This document shows positions 10,297-17,922 of a stretch of DNA of 64,000 nucleotides, one piece after another; the first letter of the stretch is position 1, and every line of letters begins with the position of its first letter. The position numbers and the translations under genes were made by a program. Origin of the DNA: Chryseobacterium sp. OSA05B. Lineage in GTDB: Bacteria; Bacteroidota; Bacteroidia; Flavobacteriales; Weeksellaceae. The stretch covers positions 868,001 to 932,000 of the forward strand of contig NZ_JAHXYH010000002.1 of assembly GCF_019970065.1 (NCBI RefSeq), read 5' to 3'. The notes beneath the pieces were generated by a model. The model was not told the origin of the DNA. It saw nothing but the letters and a program-made list of their open reading frames with translations, and did not search any database.

Positions 10297-10368
10297 AAAC
10301 CGTGCTCTGGCGCAGGTTTTAAAAGTTTCCAGGACCGGAGAGATCCGCGAAACTGAAAGGGGAGAGCA
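10297..10368 (+). ncRNA. Candidate structured leader RNA upstream of the sulfite exporter gene
   Basis: Several perfect complementary pairs occur in the leader. TGCTCT (10303-10308) pairs with AGAGCA (10363-10368). Inside it AGTTTC (10324-10329) pairs with GAAACT (10349-10354), and inside that CGGA (10336-10339) pairs with TCCG (10344-10347) around GAGA. A competing local hairpin pairs AAACC (10297-10301) with GGTTT (10315-10319) and TGC with GCA; it uses the same TGC as the long helix, so the two folds exclude each other. This is what a switch would look like. I could not match it to the SAM, TPP, cobalamin, fluoride or THF riboswitch consensus from memory. Covariation is untested. Confidence 0.4.
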
Positions 10369-10388
10369 GGAGCTGTAATGATATTAAT

Positions 10389-11276
10389 ATGATAATTTCA
10401 AGAAAAATTCAGATAAGACTCAATGTATTCTTTGTGACGGCCGCAGTACTGCTGATCTCCGTTTTATCCATGTACGAAATGGGTTATATGGATGAGCTGC
10501 TGAATATTTTGGCTAAAGATAATTATATTTTTTACTGGATGCTTCTGGTAGGAGTTGTGGCAGAAATTGTAGCCGGATCCATGGGGATGGGCTATGGTGT
10601 AATCTGTACAACAACTCTTCTTTTCCTCAATATTCCACCTCATATTGTAAGTGCAAGCATCCATTCTGCGGAAAGTTTTACAACAGCTGCGGGAAGTTTA
10701 AGCCATATCAAACTCAAAAATGTAAGTAAAAGCCTGGTTAAAAAACTGGCCATTCCGGCAGTCATTGGGGCGATTATCGGAGCAGTAAGTCTTACGTATC
10801 TTGGAGAATATTATGCTAAAATTACCAAAACCATTATCGCGTTTTACACCCTTTATCTGGGGATTCAGATTCTGTCCAATGCTTTTAAAGAGAAGCAGAA
10901 CCGGGCCATGAAAAGAAAAACGAACCTGACAAGGCTGGGTGTCATTGGTGGTTTCATAGATTCATTTGCCGGCGGAGGATGGGGACCCTTGGTGACCGGA
11001 ACCCTGATCAAAAATGCATTCACGCCGAGATTTGCGGTTGGAAGTTCTACTGTAGCTAAATTTATTCTGACCATAACAGCTGCCATCACTTTCTTCCTGA
11101 CTCTTGGAATCCAGCACTGGAATATTATCCTGGGACTTCTGATAGGGGGAATCATTACAGCTCCTTTCTCTGCAATGCTTACGGCAAAGCTTCCTGTGAA
11201 AAAAATGTTCGTGGTCATTGGAATCCTTGTGATAGTAATGAGTTCTATAACTATTTATAAATCAGTTTTTAATTAA
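10389..11276 (+). CDS. Sulfite exporter TauE/SafE family (TSUP) membrane protein
   Basis: Encodes 295 residues. It has an extra N-terminal membrane segment, then the TSUP core with two related halves: VGVVAEIVAGSMGMGYGVIC in the first and LGVIGGFIDSFAGGGWGPLV in the second, the duplicated Gly-rich motif of the family. About eight membrane helices are visible. TSUP proteins move sulfite, sulfoacetate or related sulfur anions out of the cell; the substrate cannot be read here. It follows an Rrf2 regulator and a structured leader, and precedes a small monooxygenase, giving a plausible sulfur or redox-stress group. Confidence 0.88.
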   Translation: MIISRKIQIRLNVFFVTAAVLLISVLSMYEMGYMDELLNILAKDNYIFYWMLLVGVVAEIVAGSMGMGYGVICTTTLLFLNIPPHIVSASIHSAESFTTAAGSLSHIKLKNVSKSLVKKLAIPAVIGAIIGAVSLTYLGEYYAKITKTIIAFYTLYLGIQILSNAFKEKQNRAMKRKTNLTRLGVIGGFIDSFAGGGWGPLVTGTLIKNAFTPRFAVGSSTVAKFILTITAAITFFLTLGIQHWNIILGLLIGGIITAPFSAMLTAKLPVKKMFVVIGILVIVMSSITIYKSVFN

Positions 11277-11365
11277 TTCAAGTGGGTATTTGTAGAAAAA
11301 TAAATGCTTCAAAAACATTTTTCGTTTTGAAAATATTCTACTTTTACACCATTAAATAATAGAAC

Positions 11366-11656
11366 ATGAATTTACATATAGTAGCGCTTTTTAAGTTTAA
11401 CGAAAACTATCTGATGGACGCTGTAGAGCTTTTTCAGAATCTGGTAAAAGAGACGAGAAAAGAGGAGGGTTGCCTTCAATATGATCTTATCGAGGATAAA
11501 GATAACAAAGGAACTTTCTTTCTGATCGAACTGTGGGAAAGTGTTGAACACCATAGCAGACATCTTGGACAGGACCATCTTCTTAATTTCCGTAAAGACG
11601 CTTCAAAAATGATGGAAAGCGCTGCGGAGGTGTATAAGGGGTTTAAGATTTATTGA
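11366..11656 (+). CDS. Putative quinol monooxygenase (ABM domain)
   Basis: Encodes 96 residues, the whole length of a single antibiotic-biosynthesis monooxygenase (ABM) domain of the YgiN type. Typical features are the starting beta strand (NLHIVALFKF), the helix with VKETRKEEGCLQYDLIED, and FFLIELWESVEHHSRHLGQD with the conserved W-x5-H pattern. Such dimeric ferredoxin-like proteins oxidise quinols without added cofactor. It lies 89 bases after the TauE/SafE gene on the same strand. Substrate unknown. Confidence 0.82.
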   Translation: MNLHIVALFKFNENYLMDAVELFQNLVKETRKEEGCLQYDLIEDKDNKGTFFLIELWESVEHHSRHLGQDHLLNFRKDASKMMESAAEVYKGFKIY

Positions 11657-11664
11657 TGATAAAA

Positions 11665-11790
11665 GAGATTTAAAAATTTAAGAATTTAATGATTTAAGCA
11701 TTCAGATTTAGTATTCTTTGAATATCTAGATCCCCAATAGCTTAATCTCTCAATCTTTAAATTTTTGAATGCTTTAATCTTTTAATCTTT
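11665..11790. repeat. Imperfect inverted repeat of iterated ATTTAA words
   Basis: Left arm contains TTTAAGCATTCA (11693-11704); right arm contains TGAATGCTTTAA (11766-11777). Both arms consist of repeated words such as AAATTTAAGAATTTAATG on one side and AATCTTTAAATTTTTGAATG on the other. This is one of several low-complexity fillers in gaps of this window. Confidence 0.6.
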
Positions 11791-11810
11791 ACTTTAAGAA
11801 ATATCATATA

Positions 11811-11842
11811 AAAGGCGGTCTCAGATTCTGAAACCGCCTTTT
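11811..11842. terminator. Convergent bidirectional terminator
   Basis: AAAGGCGGT pairs with ACCGCCTTT, with a further inner stem TCAGA/TCTGA. It has a T run on the plus side and A run on the other side, and lies between the ABM gene and the convergent HmuY-like gene. Confidence 0.8.
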
Positions 11843-11877
11843 GATTAGAAAAAATAGAAAGTATTAAAATTTTGAGT

Positions 11878-13176
11878 TTATTTTACGATAAGTTTTTTCG
11901 TTTCCGTACTGCCTCCGAAAGTGATTTTTACTAAATAATTTCCAGCAGTAAGGTGAGATAAGTTCAGATCCTGTTTGTAGAAACCGGCCTGGTTGGTCAA
12001 TTCTGCAGTATGTACTTTTTTCCCCGTGAGGTCATAGACCTCTATGCTTCCTTTGTTGTTGGCTTTTTCTTTAACGTCAAAAAGAACCGTTACTTTTTTG
12101 TCAGCTGTTGTCGGGTTTGGATAGATCCCGAAAGAAGCTTTTTTGCTTACTTCTGTGATACCCAGAGTGGCTGTTATCTTTTTGTATTTGAAATACATAT
12201 TTCCGGTTTGAGTCCCTTCATTTGAAATGAAATACATTCTGTAGTAATCTGTACCCTGTTTTACATAATATACAGCATCAGAATATACTCCGGAAGTAGG
12301 CTTCCAAGAATGTCCGATAGTGGTAATATTACTGGAGAATGCTGTTGATGCCGGAATAGTAGATGTTGCAGTCGCCTGGGTTTCAGGTCTTACTTTAGCT
12401 ACTGTAATATTCGAGTTTTGGATAACCCCGGACATTCTGTATTTCATGGTTTGCGGGTTTCCCTGTGGGTCTGTATAAGGATAGTCTGTGTAATATCTGG
12501 TAAACATCAGATCCCAGTTCGCTTTTGCCGGCTCAAGATTGGTCACTTTTTCACCGGTAGTGAATGAGAAATAATTGAAGTAGGCATCATCAGTTCCGTT
12601 GGCAACCGTTTTAGTCTGCGTTGCATCCCATGAAGAGGTACCTGCATTCCATTTTGCATATTTAAAAGTATAACCTCCAAAATAATCTTCAATCATAAAT
12701 TTAACAGATGCTCCTGAAGCGTACTGCATAATGAAGATTACTTTTCCTTCTACATGGTGATTTCCTGAGTTATATTCTCCCCATCCATAGGTGGCAGAAC
12801 CCTGTTCAAAAGCACCTTCCTGCAGGTATGTCGTATTGTCAACATTAAAAAGAGGAGCTCCGTAAGAAGCTACGCTATTGCTTGTAATGGTATTCCAGTC
12901 AGCTGGGTTGGCAGACGCCTGATACACTTTGATATCATAAGCATCATTAATTCTTGTTCCAAAATTAGTTGCCGAAGCTCTGTAAAAAGCTACATCCCAT
13001 GAATTTGCGGGTTGCGATACTATATTATTGGCACTGAAGTCGAAAAAAACGCGGTTCTGGTAACTGCTCCCCATAGACAGATTAACTGTCGTGTATCCAT
13101 TAGCATCTGTCTGTGCCAGTACTGTTTGTTGAACTGAAAGTGCAAACAAAGAAGTCAAAAGTAATTTTGTTTTCAT
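11878..13176 (-). CDS. HmuY-like protein with T9SS type A sorting domain
   Basis: Encodes 432 residues with a signal peptide (MKTKLLLTSLFALSVQQTVLA). Residues ~25-330 have the HmuY pattern also seen in the lipoprotein at 16794: an early WDVAFYR block, later YFNYFSFTTGEKV and then NWDLMFTRYYTD. The C-terminus (FGIYPNPTTADKKVTVLFDV ... NYLVKITFGGSTETKKLIVK) is a type A T9SS sorting domain. It should therefore be a secreted or surface haem-binding protein (haemophore-like) rather than the usual lipoprotein. It is transcribed away from the haem receptor operon from a promoter with the same Fur-like dyads. Haem binding residues cannot be assigned by eye. Confidence 0.8.
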   Translation of the reverse strand: MKTKLLLTSLFALSVQQTVLAQTDANGYTTVNLSMGSSYQNRVFFDFSANNIVSQPANSWDVAFYRASATNFGTRINDAYDIKVYQASANPADWNTITSNSVASYGAPLFNVDNTTYLQEGAFEQGSATYGWGEYNSGNHHVEGKVIFIMQYASGASVKFMIEDYFGGYTFKYAKWNAGTSSWDATQTKTVANGTDDAYFNYFSFTTGEKVTNLEPAKANWDLMFTRYYTDYPYTDPQGNPQTMKYRMSGVIQNSNITVAKVRPETQATATSTIPASTAFSSNITTIGHSWKPTSGVYSDAVYYVKQGTDYYRMYFISNEGTQTGNMYFKYKKITATLGITEVSKKASFGIYPNPTTADKKVTVLFDVKEKANNKGSIEVYDLTGKKVHTAELTNQAGFYKQDLNLSHLTAGNYLVKITFGGSTETKKLIVK

Positions 13177-13200
13177 AACAAGTAAAATTTATAAGTATCC

Positions 13201-13253
13201 TTATTTAGAATGATTCCACAAAAGTATATAATTATTTTTAATCATTCTAAATA
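13201..13253 (-). promoter_or_regulatory. Promoter with two Fur-box-like dyads (HmuY-T9SS gene)
   Basis: Two partial 8-1-8 dyads flank the -7 element TACTTTTG (minus strand, 13219-13226). On the plus strand they read TTATTTAGAATGATTCCACA (13201-13220) and TTTTTAATCATTCTAAATA (13235-13253). The outer halves TTTAGAAT and ATTCTAAA are perfect inverses of each other. The same layout occurs before the 14194 gene and in part before the TonB receptor, so it is likely the iron/haem-responsive operator of this locus. Confidence 0.65.
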
Positions 13254-13321
13254 AAAACATGATATTTGTCTTGTTTCATTATAATTGCATGATAAATATT
13301 TACATTTTTCGGCACAAAAAG

Positions 13322-13348
13322 AGCCGGCTGGAAAACTTCCAGCCGGCT
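13322..13348 (-). terminator. Terminator of the T9SS adhesin-like gene
   Basis: A perfect 12-base stem AGCCGGCTGGAA / TTCCAGCCGGCT is followed on the minus strand by CTTTTTG. It lies 28 bases after the stop codon at 13376. Confidence 0.85.
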
Positions 13349-13375
13349 TTATAAAGGGTTACTGTCTAATAAACC

Positions 13376-14194
13376 TTATTTTTTGATGAACTTAGATTTT
13401 ATTACTGAACCTTCTGCTGTTTCAACTAGCATATAGTAAACGCCTGTATGCAGTCCGCTGATATCAAATTTTTGTGCTTTTAATTTTCCTTCAGCTACTT
13501 TTTGTCCTGAAGCAGAATAAACCTCAATGTTTTTAGGTTCTGTTCTGGTGATAAATTCTAAAGCTGTGTTGTTTGAATTTACAGCGAATTTAAAGTTTTC
13601 ACTTACTTTAGCGGCATCATTAACACCTAAAGCAGTAGAAGGTTTAAATACTACATCATCTATTTGAATAGCTACGTGGGTAGCACTTGGAGTAAATTTA
13701 AAAACAATATAAGAACCTGTAGTAGAAGGAAGATTAACGCTTATGTTCTGAATGACTCCAATTGTAGTGACATTGATAAGATTTCCCACAGACACAAAAG
13801 TTGACATATCAGTAGGGCTTGTTGCTAATCCAATCTGGATAGTTCCGGGTCCGGGAGATGGAGATACCAATGTAGTGGTAAATGTTAAAACTTTATTTCC
13901 TGTTATATTCTCGATCTGAGGAGTAATAAGATAAGAAGGAGTTGTCGCATTATTACCAGCGTAAGATTGGATAAATCTCTGATTATTATCATTTTCAAGA
14001 GCAGCTACAATCATTCTTGGTGGTGCTGGTGGAAATGCACCTGTAATAGGAGCAACTACTGCAGCCCAGCCCCCCTGTGGAAATGTGGTGTTTCCAAGAG
14101 TAAAGTTGTTGAAATTTTCATTAAGCGTGGCTACTTGTGCATTCGCTGTAAAAGCCGTAAACATTAAAGTTCCTAAAAGTAGTTTTAATTTCAT
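13376..14194 (-). CDS. T9SS-sorted protein with choice-of-anchor J (MAM-like) domain
   Basis: Encodes 272 residues with signal peptide MKLKLLLGTLMFTAFTANAQ. The middle, from LNENFNNFTLGNTTFPQGGW through SYLITPQIENITGNKVLTFT to VAIQIDDVVFKPS, is the beta-sandwich known as choice-of-anchor J / cleaved-adhesin. The C-terminus (KNIEVYSASGQKVAEGKL ... GVYYMLVETAEGSVIKSKFI) is a T9SS sorting domain. It lies between the T9SS HmuY-like gene and the haem receptor, and its promoter has the same Fur-box-like pair, so it is probably induced under iron limitation. Its ligand is unknown. Confidence 0.8.
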   Translation of the reverse strand: MKLKLLLGTLMFTAFTANAQVATLNENFNNFTLGNTTFPQGGWAAVVAPITGAFPPAPPRMIVAALENDNNQRFIQSYAGNNATTPSYLITPQIENITGNKVLTFTTTLVSPSPGPGTIQIGLATSPTDMSTFVSVGNLINVTTIGVIQNISVNLPSTTGSYIVFKFTPSATHVAIQIDDVVFKPSTALGVNDAAKVSENFKFAVNSNNTALEFITRTEPKNIEVYSASGQKVAEGKLKAQKFDISGLHTGVYYMLVETAEGSVIKSKFIKK

Positions 14195-14202
14195 AACGTA
14201 TC

Positions 14203-14256
14203 TTTATTTAGAATTATTCCACAAAAATAAGTATTAATTTTTAATTGTTCTAAATA
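14203..14256 (-). promoter_or_regulatory. Promoter with two Fur-box-like dyads (choice-of-anchor J gene)
   Basis: Same arrangement as at 13201: TATTTAGAATTATTCCACAA on one side, TTTTTAATTGTTCTAAATAA on the other, and between them the -7 element TATTTTTG (minus strand, 14222-14229). Bases 14257-14611 upstream contain no gene that I can support. Confidence 0.65.
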
Positions 14257-14611
14257 ATCTTAGATTTAACGTTTAAATTTTAATATTGATTCCATAGAAA
14301 ATCATTGTTTTATTTTTATATGAAGAGATCAACCGGGTATGGAATCTGGAAGAGGAAAATTGTTTGAAGTCAGAAATACACATATGGAATTATCTTAGTA
14401 TGACCGCCAAGTTATAAAACCAATAATGACTTCCAGTTTACAACTTATAATGTATCTGTTTCTCATCAATCACTCTCTTTTTTCGGTTTGTTTTAATTTG
14501 AGCGAAAAAAATCATGATAAATATCAATATTTAATTAAAAATATTTCTATAAGTGCTTCTCTAAAGTATTGTTTGGTGTGAAAAGGCAAAAAGGAATAAT
14601 AATATTTTCCA

Positions 14612-14647
14612 TTATTTTTAACTATTCTAAATAAAGCGTTATATTTG
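14612..14647 (+). promoter_or_regulatory. Fur-box-like dyad and -7 element of the haem uptake operon
   Basis: TTATTTTTAACTATTCTAAA (14612-14631) shares the good half-site ATTCTAAATA with the two divergent promoters. It ends six bases before the exact -7 element TATATTTG (14640-14647). A repressor here would cover the spacer of the promoter. The predicted start is 10-15 bases before the TonB receptor ATG at 14664. Confidence 0.6.
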
Positions 14648-14663
14648 CCAAAATTTTTACTCT

Positions 14664-16778
14664 ATGAAGAAGAAGGTGCTTTCCGTTCTATCATTATCCA
14701 TTACCTTTTGGATGAACGCACAACAAAAAGATTCTCTTAATAAAAATAAAATAGAGGAAGTTGTTATTACAGGACAATATACACAGCAGTCGATTAATAA
14801 ATCTATATACAAAGTTGACGTTATTGATGCTCAGCAGATCAAAAATATGGCTGCAACCAATGTGGCAGATGTTTTAAATCAAAGTCTTAATATACAAATT
14901 ACGCCGGATACCCGCTCGGGAAATTCTACAGCTAATATCATGGGGCTGGATGGGAATTATGTGAAAATATTAATTGATAATATTCCAGTAGTAGGAGATA
15001 CAGGACTCGGAAGTAATATTGACCTTACCAAACTTTCCCTGAATAATGTAGAAAGAATTGAGATTGTAAAGGGGAGCATGGGAGTGGAATACGGGAATGG
15101 GGCAGTAGCCGGAGTCATCAATATTATTACCAGAAAAACAAGTGTAAAAAAGGTTGCTGTGAAAGCGTCTCTTCAGGAAGAAACAGTAAGAGATAACTAT
15201 GACCTTAAGAAAAAAGGAAACGGAAGACATATTCAGAACTTAAATGTAGATTACAATATAGACAGTAATTGGTTTGCGAATATCAGTTTCAATCATAATC
15301 AATTCATGGGGTATGAAGGTGAGAGTAAAGGATATAAATATTTTGGGACAGATCCTGAGATAAAAAGAGGCTATGAATGGAATCCGAAGGATCAATACGA
15401 TGCTTCTGCATTGATAAGATACAGTAAGAACAAAACTTCGTTCTATTATAAACTTTCTTATCTGAATGAGAAATTTAATTTTTATAATCCTGAGACTAAC
15501 AGGATTCCCCTTAACGATGGTCTTGGAGGAGTTGTGTATCAGAGTAGAGATAGAGAGTACAATACCAACAGATGGATTCATCAGTTCAATATCCAGGCCA
15601 ATTTAGGGGATATCCGGTATATGGGAGACTTTTCATATCAGACCCAGGATAGAAAATATTTTGATTATAACTACGATATTCCTAATAGGTCTGTTACAAG
15701 TAAAGATGAAAAAAGATCATATTATCAGACAGATATTGTGTATTCAAGAGGGATGTTCAGTAATTTCCTGAACAATAAAACTTTTGACTTCCAGCTTGGT
15801 TATGAGCTAGACCATACCAATGGTCAGGCAGCACTTATTGCAGGCCAGTTTTTTGGTGAATCTGTAAAAAGAAAGATTTTTACCTATTCTAATTTCCTTT
15901 CGGCGGAATGGAATATCTCAGATAGATTTTCACTAAGACCAGGGGCAAGACTTTCAGTAAGTGATATGTTTGATAACCAATTTAATTATTCTCTTTCTGC
16001 GAGACTAAAAACTTCTGAAAATTCAAATCTGAGAGCTGTTGCCGGTACAGCCAACCGTTTTCCTACCTACGATGAGTTGTTTACTTATTTTGTTAATATT
16101 AATCATGATGTTCAGGGAAATCCTGATCTGAATCCTGAAAAAGGGTTTTCGGCAGGTCTTTTCTGGGACCAGAATTTTTCGGCAGGTAATGACTGGAAGA
16201 TAGCTTATAGTGTTAATGCATTGTATCTTGACGTACAAGACAGAATAGAAATGGTGATGGTAAAAAGACCTTCCACCTATAAATATATGAACCTCAATAC
16301 CTATAGAAATATGCTTTTATCTGCGAACGTTGATTTTAGAAAAGATCAGTTAGCATTTTCTTTAAGAGGTTCGGTAAATGGTACTTCTGTGTCATTGAAT
16401 GAATTAGAACATACTTCTCCTACAGATTTTCAATATCTTGTACAAGCGGGAGCATCAGTAAACTACAAACTGAAAAATATAGGGACAGGCTTTTCACTAT
16501 ACTATAAATATACAGGACCTGGAAGAAATTATGTACTGGAGAGTGATACCGAAGGTTTCAGACTTGGTAAAACAGATGGTTTTCATATGTTGGATTTTAT
16601 CGTAAGTCAGCCGCTCTGGAAAGATCATCTGGAGGTGTCTGCAGGGGTTAAAAATATATTTGACGTTACAAGTCTGAATTCTACTGCCAGTGCAGGAGCC
16701 GGCCACATTGCAGGTGCAGACCGTATTAATTTATATTACGGAAGAAGCTATTTTGCAAGATTAATCTATCAATTTTAA
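14664..16778 (+). CDS. hmuR: TonB-dependent haem/haemoglobin receptor, HmuR-like
   Basis: Encodes 704 residues with signal peptide (MKKKVLSVLSLSITFWMNAQ). A TonB box-like stretch (KIEEVVITG) is followed by the plug domain (INKSIYKVDVIDAQQIKNMA, IDNIPVVGDTGLGSNIDLTK, VERIEIVKGSMGVEYGNGAV, AGVINIITRK). The rest is a 22-strand barrel ending in aromatic RSYFARLIYQF. Receptor plus HmuY plus haem ABC transporter in one operon is the classical HmuR/HmuY layout of Bacteroidota. Starts the operon 14664-22281; the HmuY gene follows after 15 bases. Haem specificity comes from context rather than from identified His ligands. Confidence 0.85.
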   Translation: MKKKVLSVLSLSITFWMNAQQKDSLNKNKIEEVVITGQYTQQSINKSIYKVDVIDAQQIKNMAATNVADVLNQSLNIQITPDTRSGNSTANIMGLDGNYVKILIDNIPVVGDTGLGSNIDLTKLSLNNVERIEIVKGSMGVEYGNGAVAGVINIITRKTSVKKVAVKASLQEETVRDNYDLKKKGNGRHIQNLNVDYNIDSNWFANISFNHNQFMGYEGESKGYKYFGTDPEIKRGYEWNPKDQYDASALIRYSKNKTSFYYKLSYLNEKFNFYNPETNRIPLNDGLGGVVYQSRDREYNTNRWIHQFNIQANLGDIRYMGDFSYQTQDRKYFDYNYDIPNRSVTSKDEKRSYYQTDIVYSRGMFSNFLNNKTFDFQLGYELDHTNGQAALIAGQFFGESVKRKIFTYSNFLSAEWNISDRFSLRPGARLSVSDMFDNQFNYSLSARLKTSENSNLRAVAGTANRFPTYDELFTYFVNINHDVQGNPDLNPEKGFSAGLFWDQNFSAGNDWKIAYSVNALYLDVQDRIEMVMVKRPSTYKYMNLNTYRNMLLSANVDFRKDQLAFSLRGSVNGTSVSLNELEHTSPTDFQYLVQAGASVNYKLKNIGTGFSLYYKYTGPGRNYVLESDTEGFRLGKTDGFHMLDFIVSQPLWKDHLEVSAGVKNIFDVTSLNSTASAGAGHIAGADRINLYYGRSYFARLIYQF

Positions 16779-16793
16779 AACTAAGCTATCATT

Positions 16794-17900
16794 ATGAAAT
16801 ATTTAAAAATATTATCTCTTCTGTCCATCGTTGCTCTGCAGTCATGCCTGGCAGCAGATGAAGATCCGGTGCCGGTTGCACCACTTACCGGATCAGTAGT
16901 AGATGTTGCGGTAGGAGGACCTACAGAGCCTAACCAGGTGTGGATCGATTTAAGTGATTACAAGAATGCTGTCACTAATACAAGAACAGACTGGGATCTT
17001 GGGTTTTATACAGGAGATGCATTTCGCGTAGTGATCAATGGATCTATAGCAATGACGGTTGCAAAAATTCCTAATGCCACAGATATCAATCTAGTAAAGG
17101 AATCAGATGTTACTGCACTGAAAACAACGGCTCAGGTTGGAACCTTCGCTGCTTCCAATATGCAGTATGTTGATAATCCAACTGGAAATTTCCTGACACA
17201 AACTACAGGAATTGATGCCATTAAAGAAAACGATGCAGAAAATCCGATCTATCTGGTCAATATGGGAAGGGATATTCCGCCTTCCTCAAACATCGGAGCC
17301 GGATCTGTAAATTTATCCGGATCTGCGAGAGGTTGGAAGAAAATTCAGATTCTACGTGCCCTGAACGGATATAAAATACGTTATGCTGATGTAGCAGATA
17401 CCACTTATAAAGAATATCTTATCACAAAAGACACAGAGTATAATTTCACCTATTTCAATCTTAAGACCGGGGCACCCGCGAAGGTACAGCCTAAAAAGAA
17501 AAAATGGGATTTAGCATTTACAACGTTTACCAACGAAGTATTCTCAGCCCCAACTACCAGCGCAGGAAGCTATTTCTATGCTGATTTTATTGTCACAAAT
17601 ACGCTGGACGGTGTTGGTACATACCAGGTAAATGCAGGAGGTAATCTTGAACAGGCTTATAACGCATTTAAATTAAGTGATGTAGATCAGTCTAAATTTA
17701 TTTTTAATGACCAGCGAGCTCTTGGAGATAAATGGAGAACGACTACCGGAACACCGGAGATACCACAACCATTTGTCTATTCTGACCGCTTTTTTGTCCT
17801 TAAAGATGCAGAAGGATTTTATTTTAAATTGAGATTCAATGCTATGAAAGACAAAAATGGAAATCGTGGTGCTTCCAATTTTGAGTTTGACCCTTTATAA
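16794..17900 (+). CDS. hmuY: HmuY-family haem-binding lipoprotein
   Basis: Encodes 368 residues. The N-terminus ends in a lipobox (VALQSC, Cys18), so it is anchored in a membrane, most likely the outer face of the outer membrane as for Porphyromonas HmuY. The two HmuY landmarks are present: TDWDLGFYTGDAFRVVINGS near the start and FTYFNLKTGAPAKVQPKKKK followed by WDLAFTTFTNEVFSAPTTS in the second half. HmuY takes haem from host or environmental proteins and passes it to the TonB receptor. It sits directly between the receptor and the periplasmic haem-binding protein. It is a paralogue of the T9SS-sorted protein at 11878. Confidence 0.85.
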   Translation: MKYLKILSLLSIVALQSCLAADEDPVPVAPLTGSVVDVAVGGPTEPNQVWIDLSDYKNAVTNTRTDWDLGFYTGDAFRVVINGSIAMTVAKIPNATDINLVKESDVTALKTTAQVGTFAASNMQYVDNPTGNFLTQTTGIDAIKENDAENPIYLVNMGRDIPPSSNIGAGSVNLSGSARGWKKIQILRALNGYKIRYADVADTTYKEYLITKDTEYNFTYFNLKTGAPAKVQPKKKKWDLAFTTFTNEVFSAPTTSAGSYFYADFIVTNTLDGVGTYQVNAGGNLEQAYNAFKLSDVDQSKFIFNDQRALGDKWRTTTGTPEIPQPFVYSDRFFVLKDAEGFYFKLRFNAMKDKNGNRGASNFEFDPL

Positions 17901-17922
17901 AAAATCAAATAAATCGTATATC

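Noticed and set aside
10297-10368. SAM, TPP, cobalamin, THF or fluoride riboswitch
   Set aside because: The conserved cores of these classes as I know them are not present; left as an unclassified structured leader.
10865-11218. Long antisense reading frame inside the TauE/SafE gene
   Set aside because: Shadow of a well-supported gene; low-complexity composition and no start signals.
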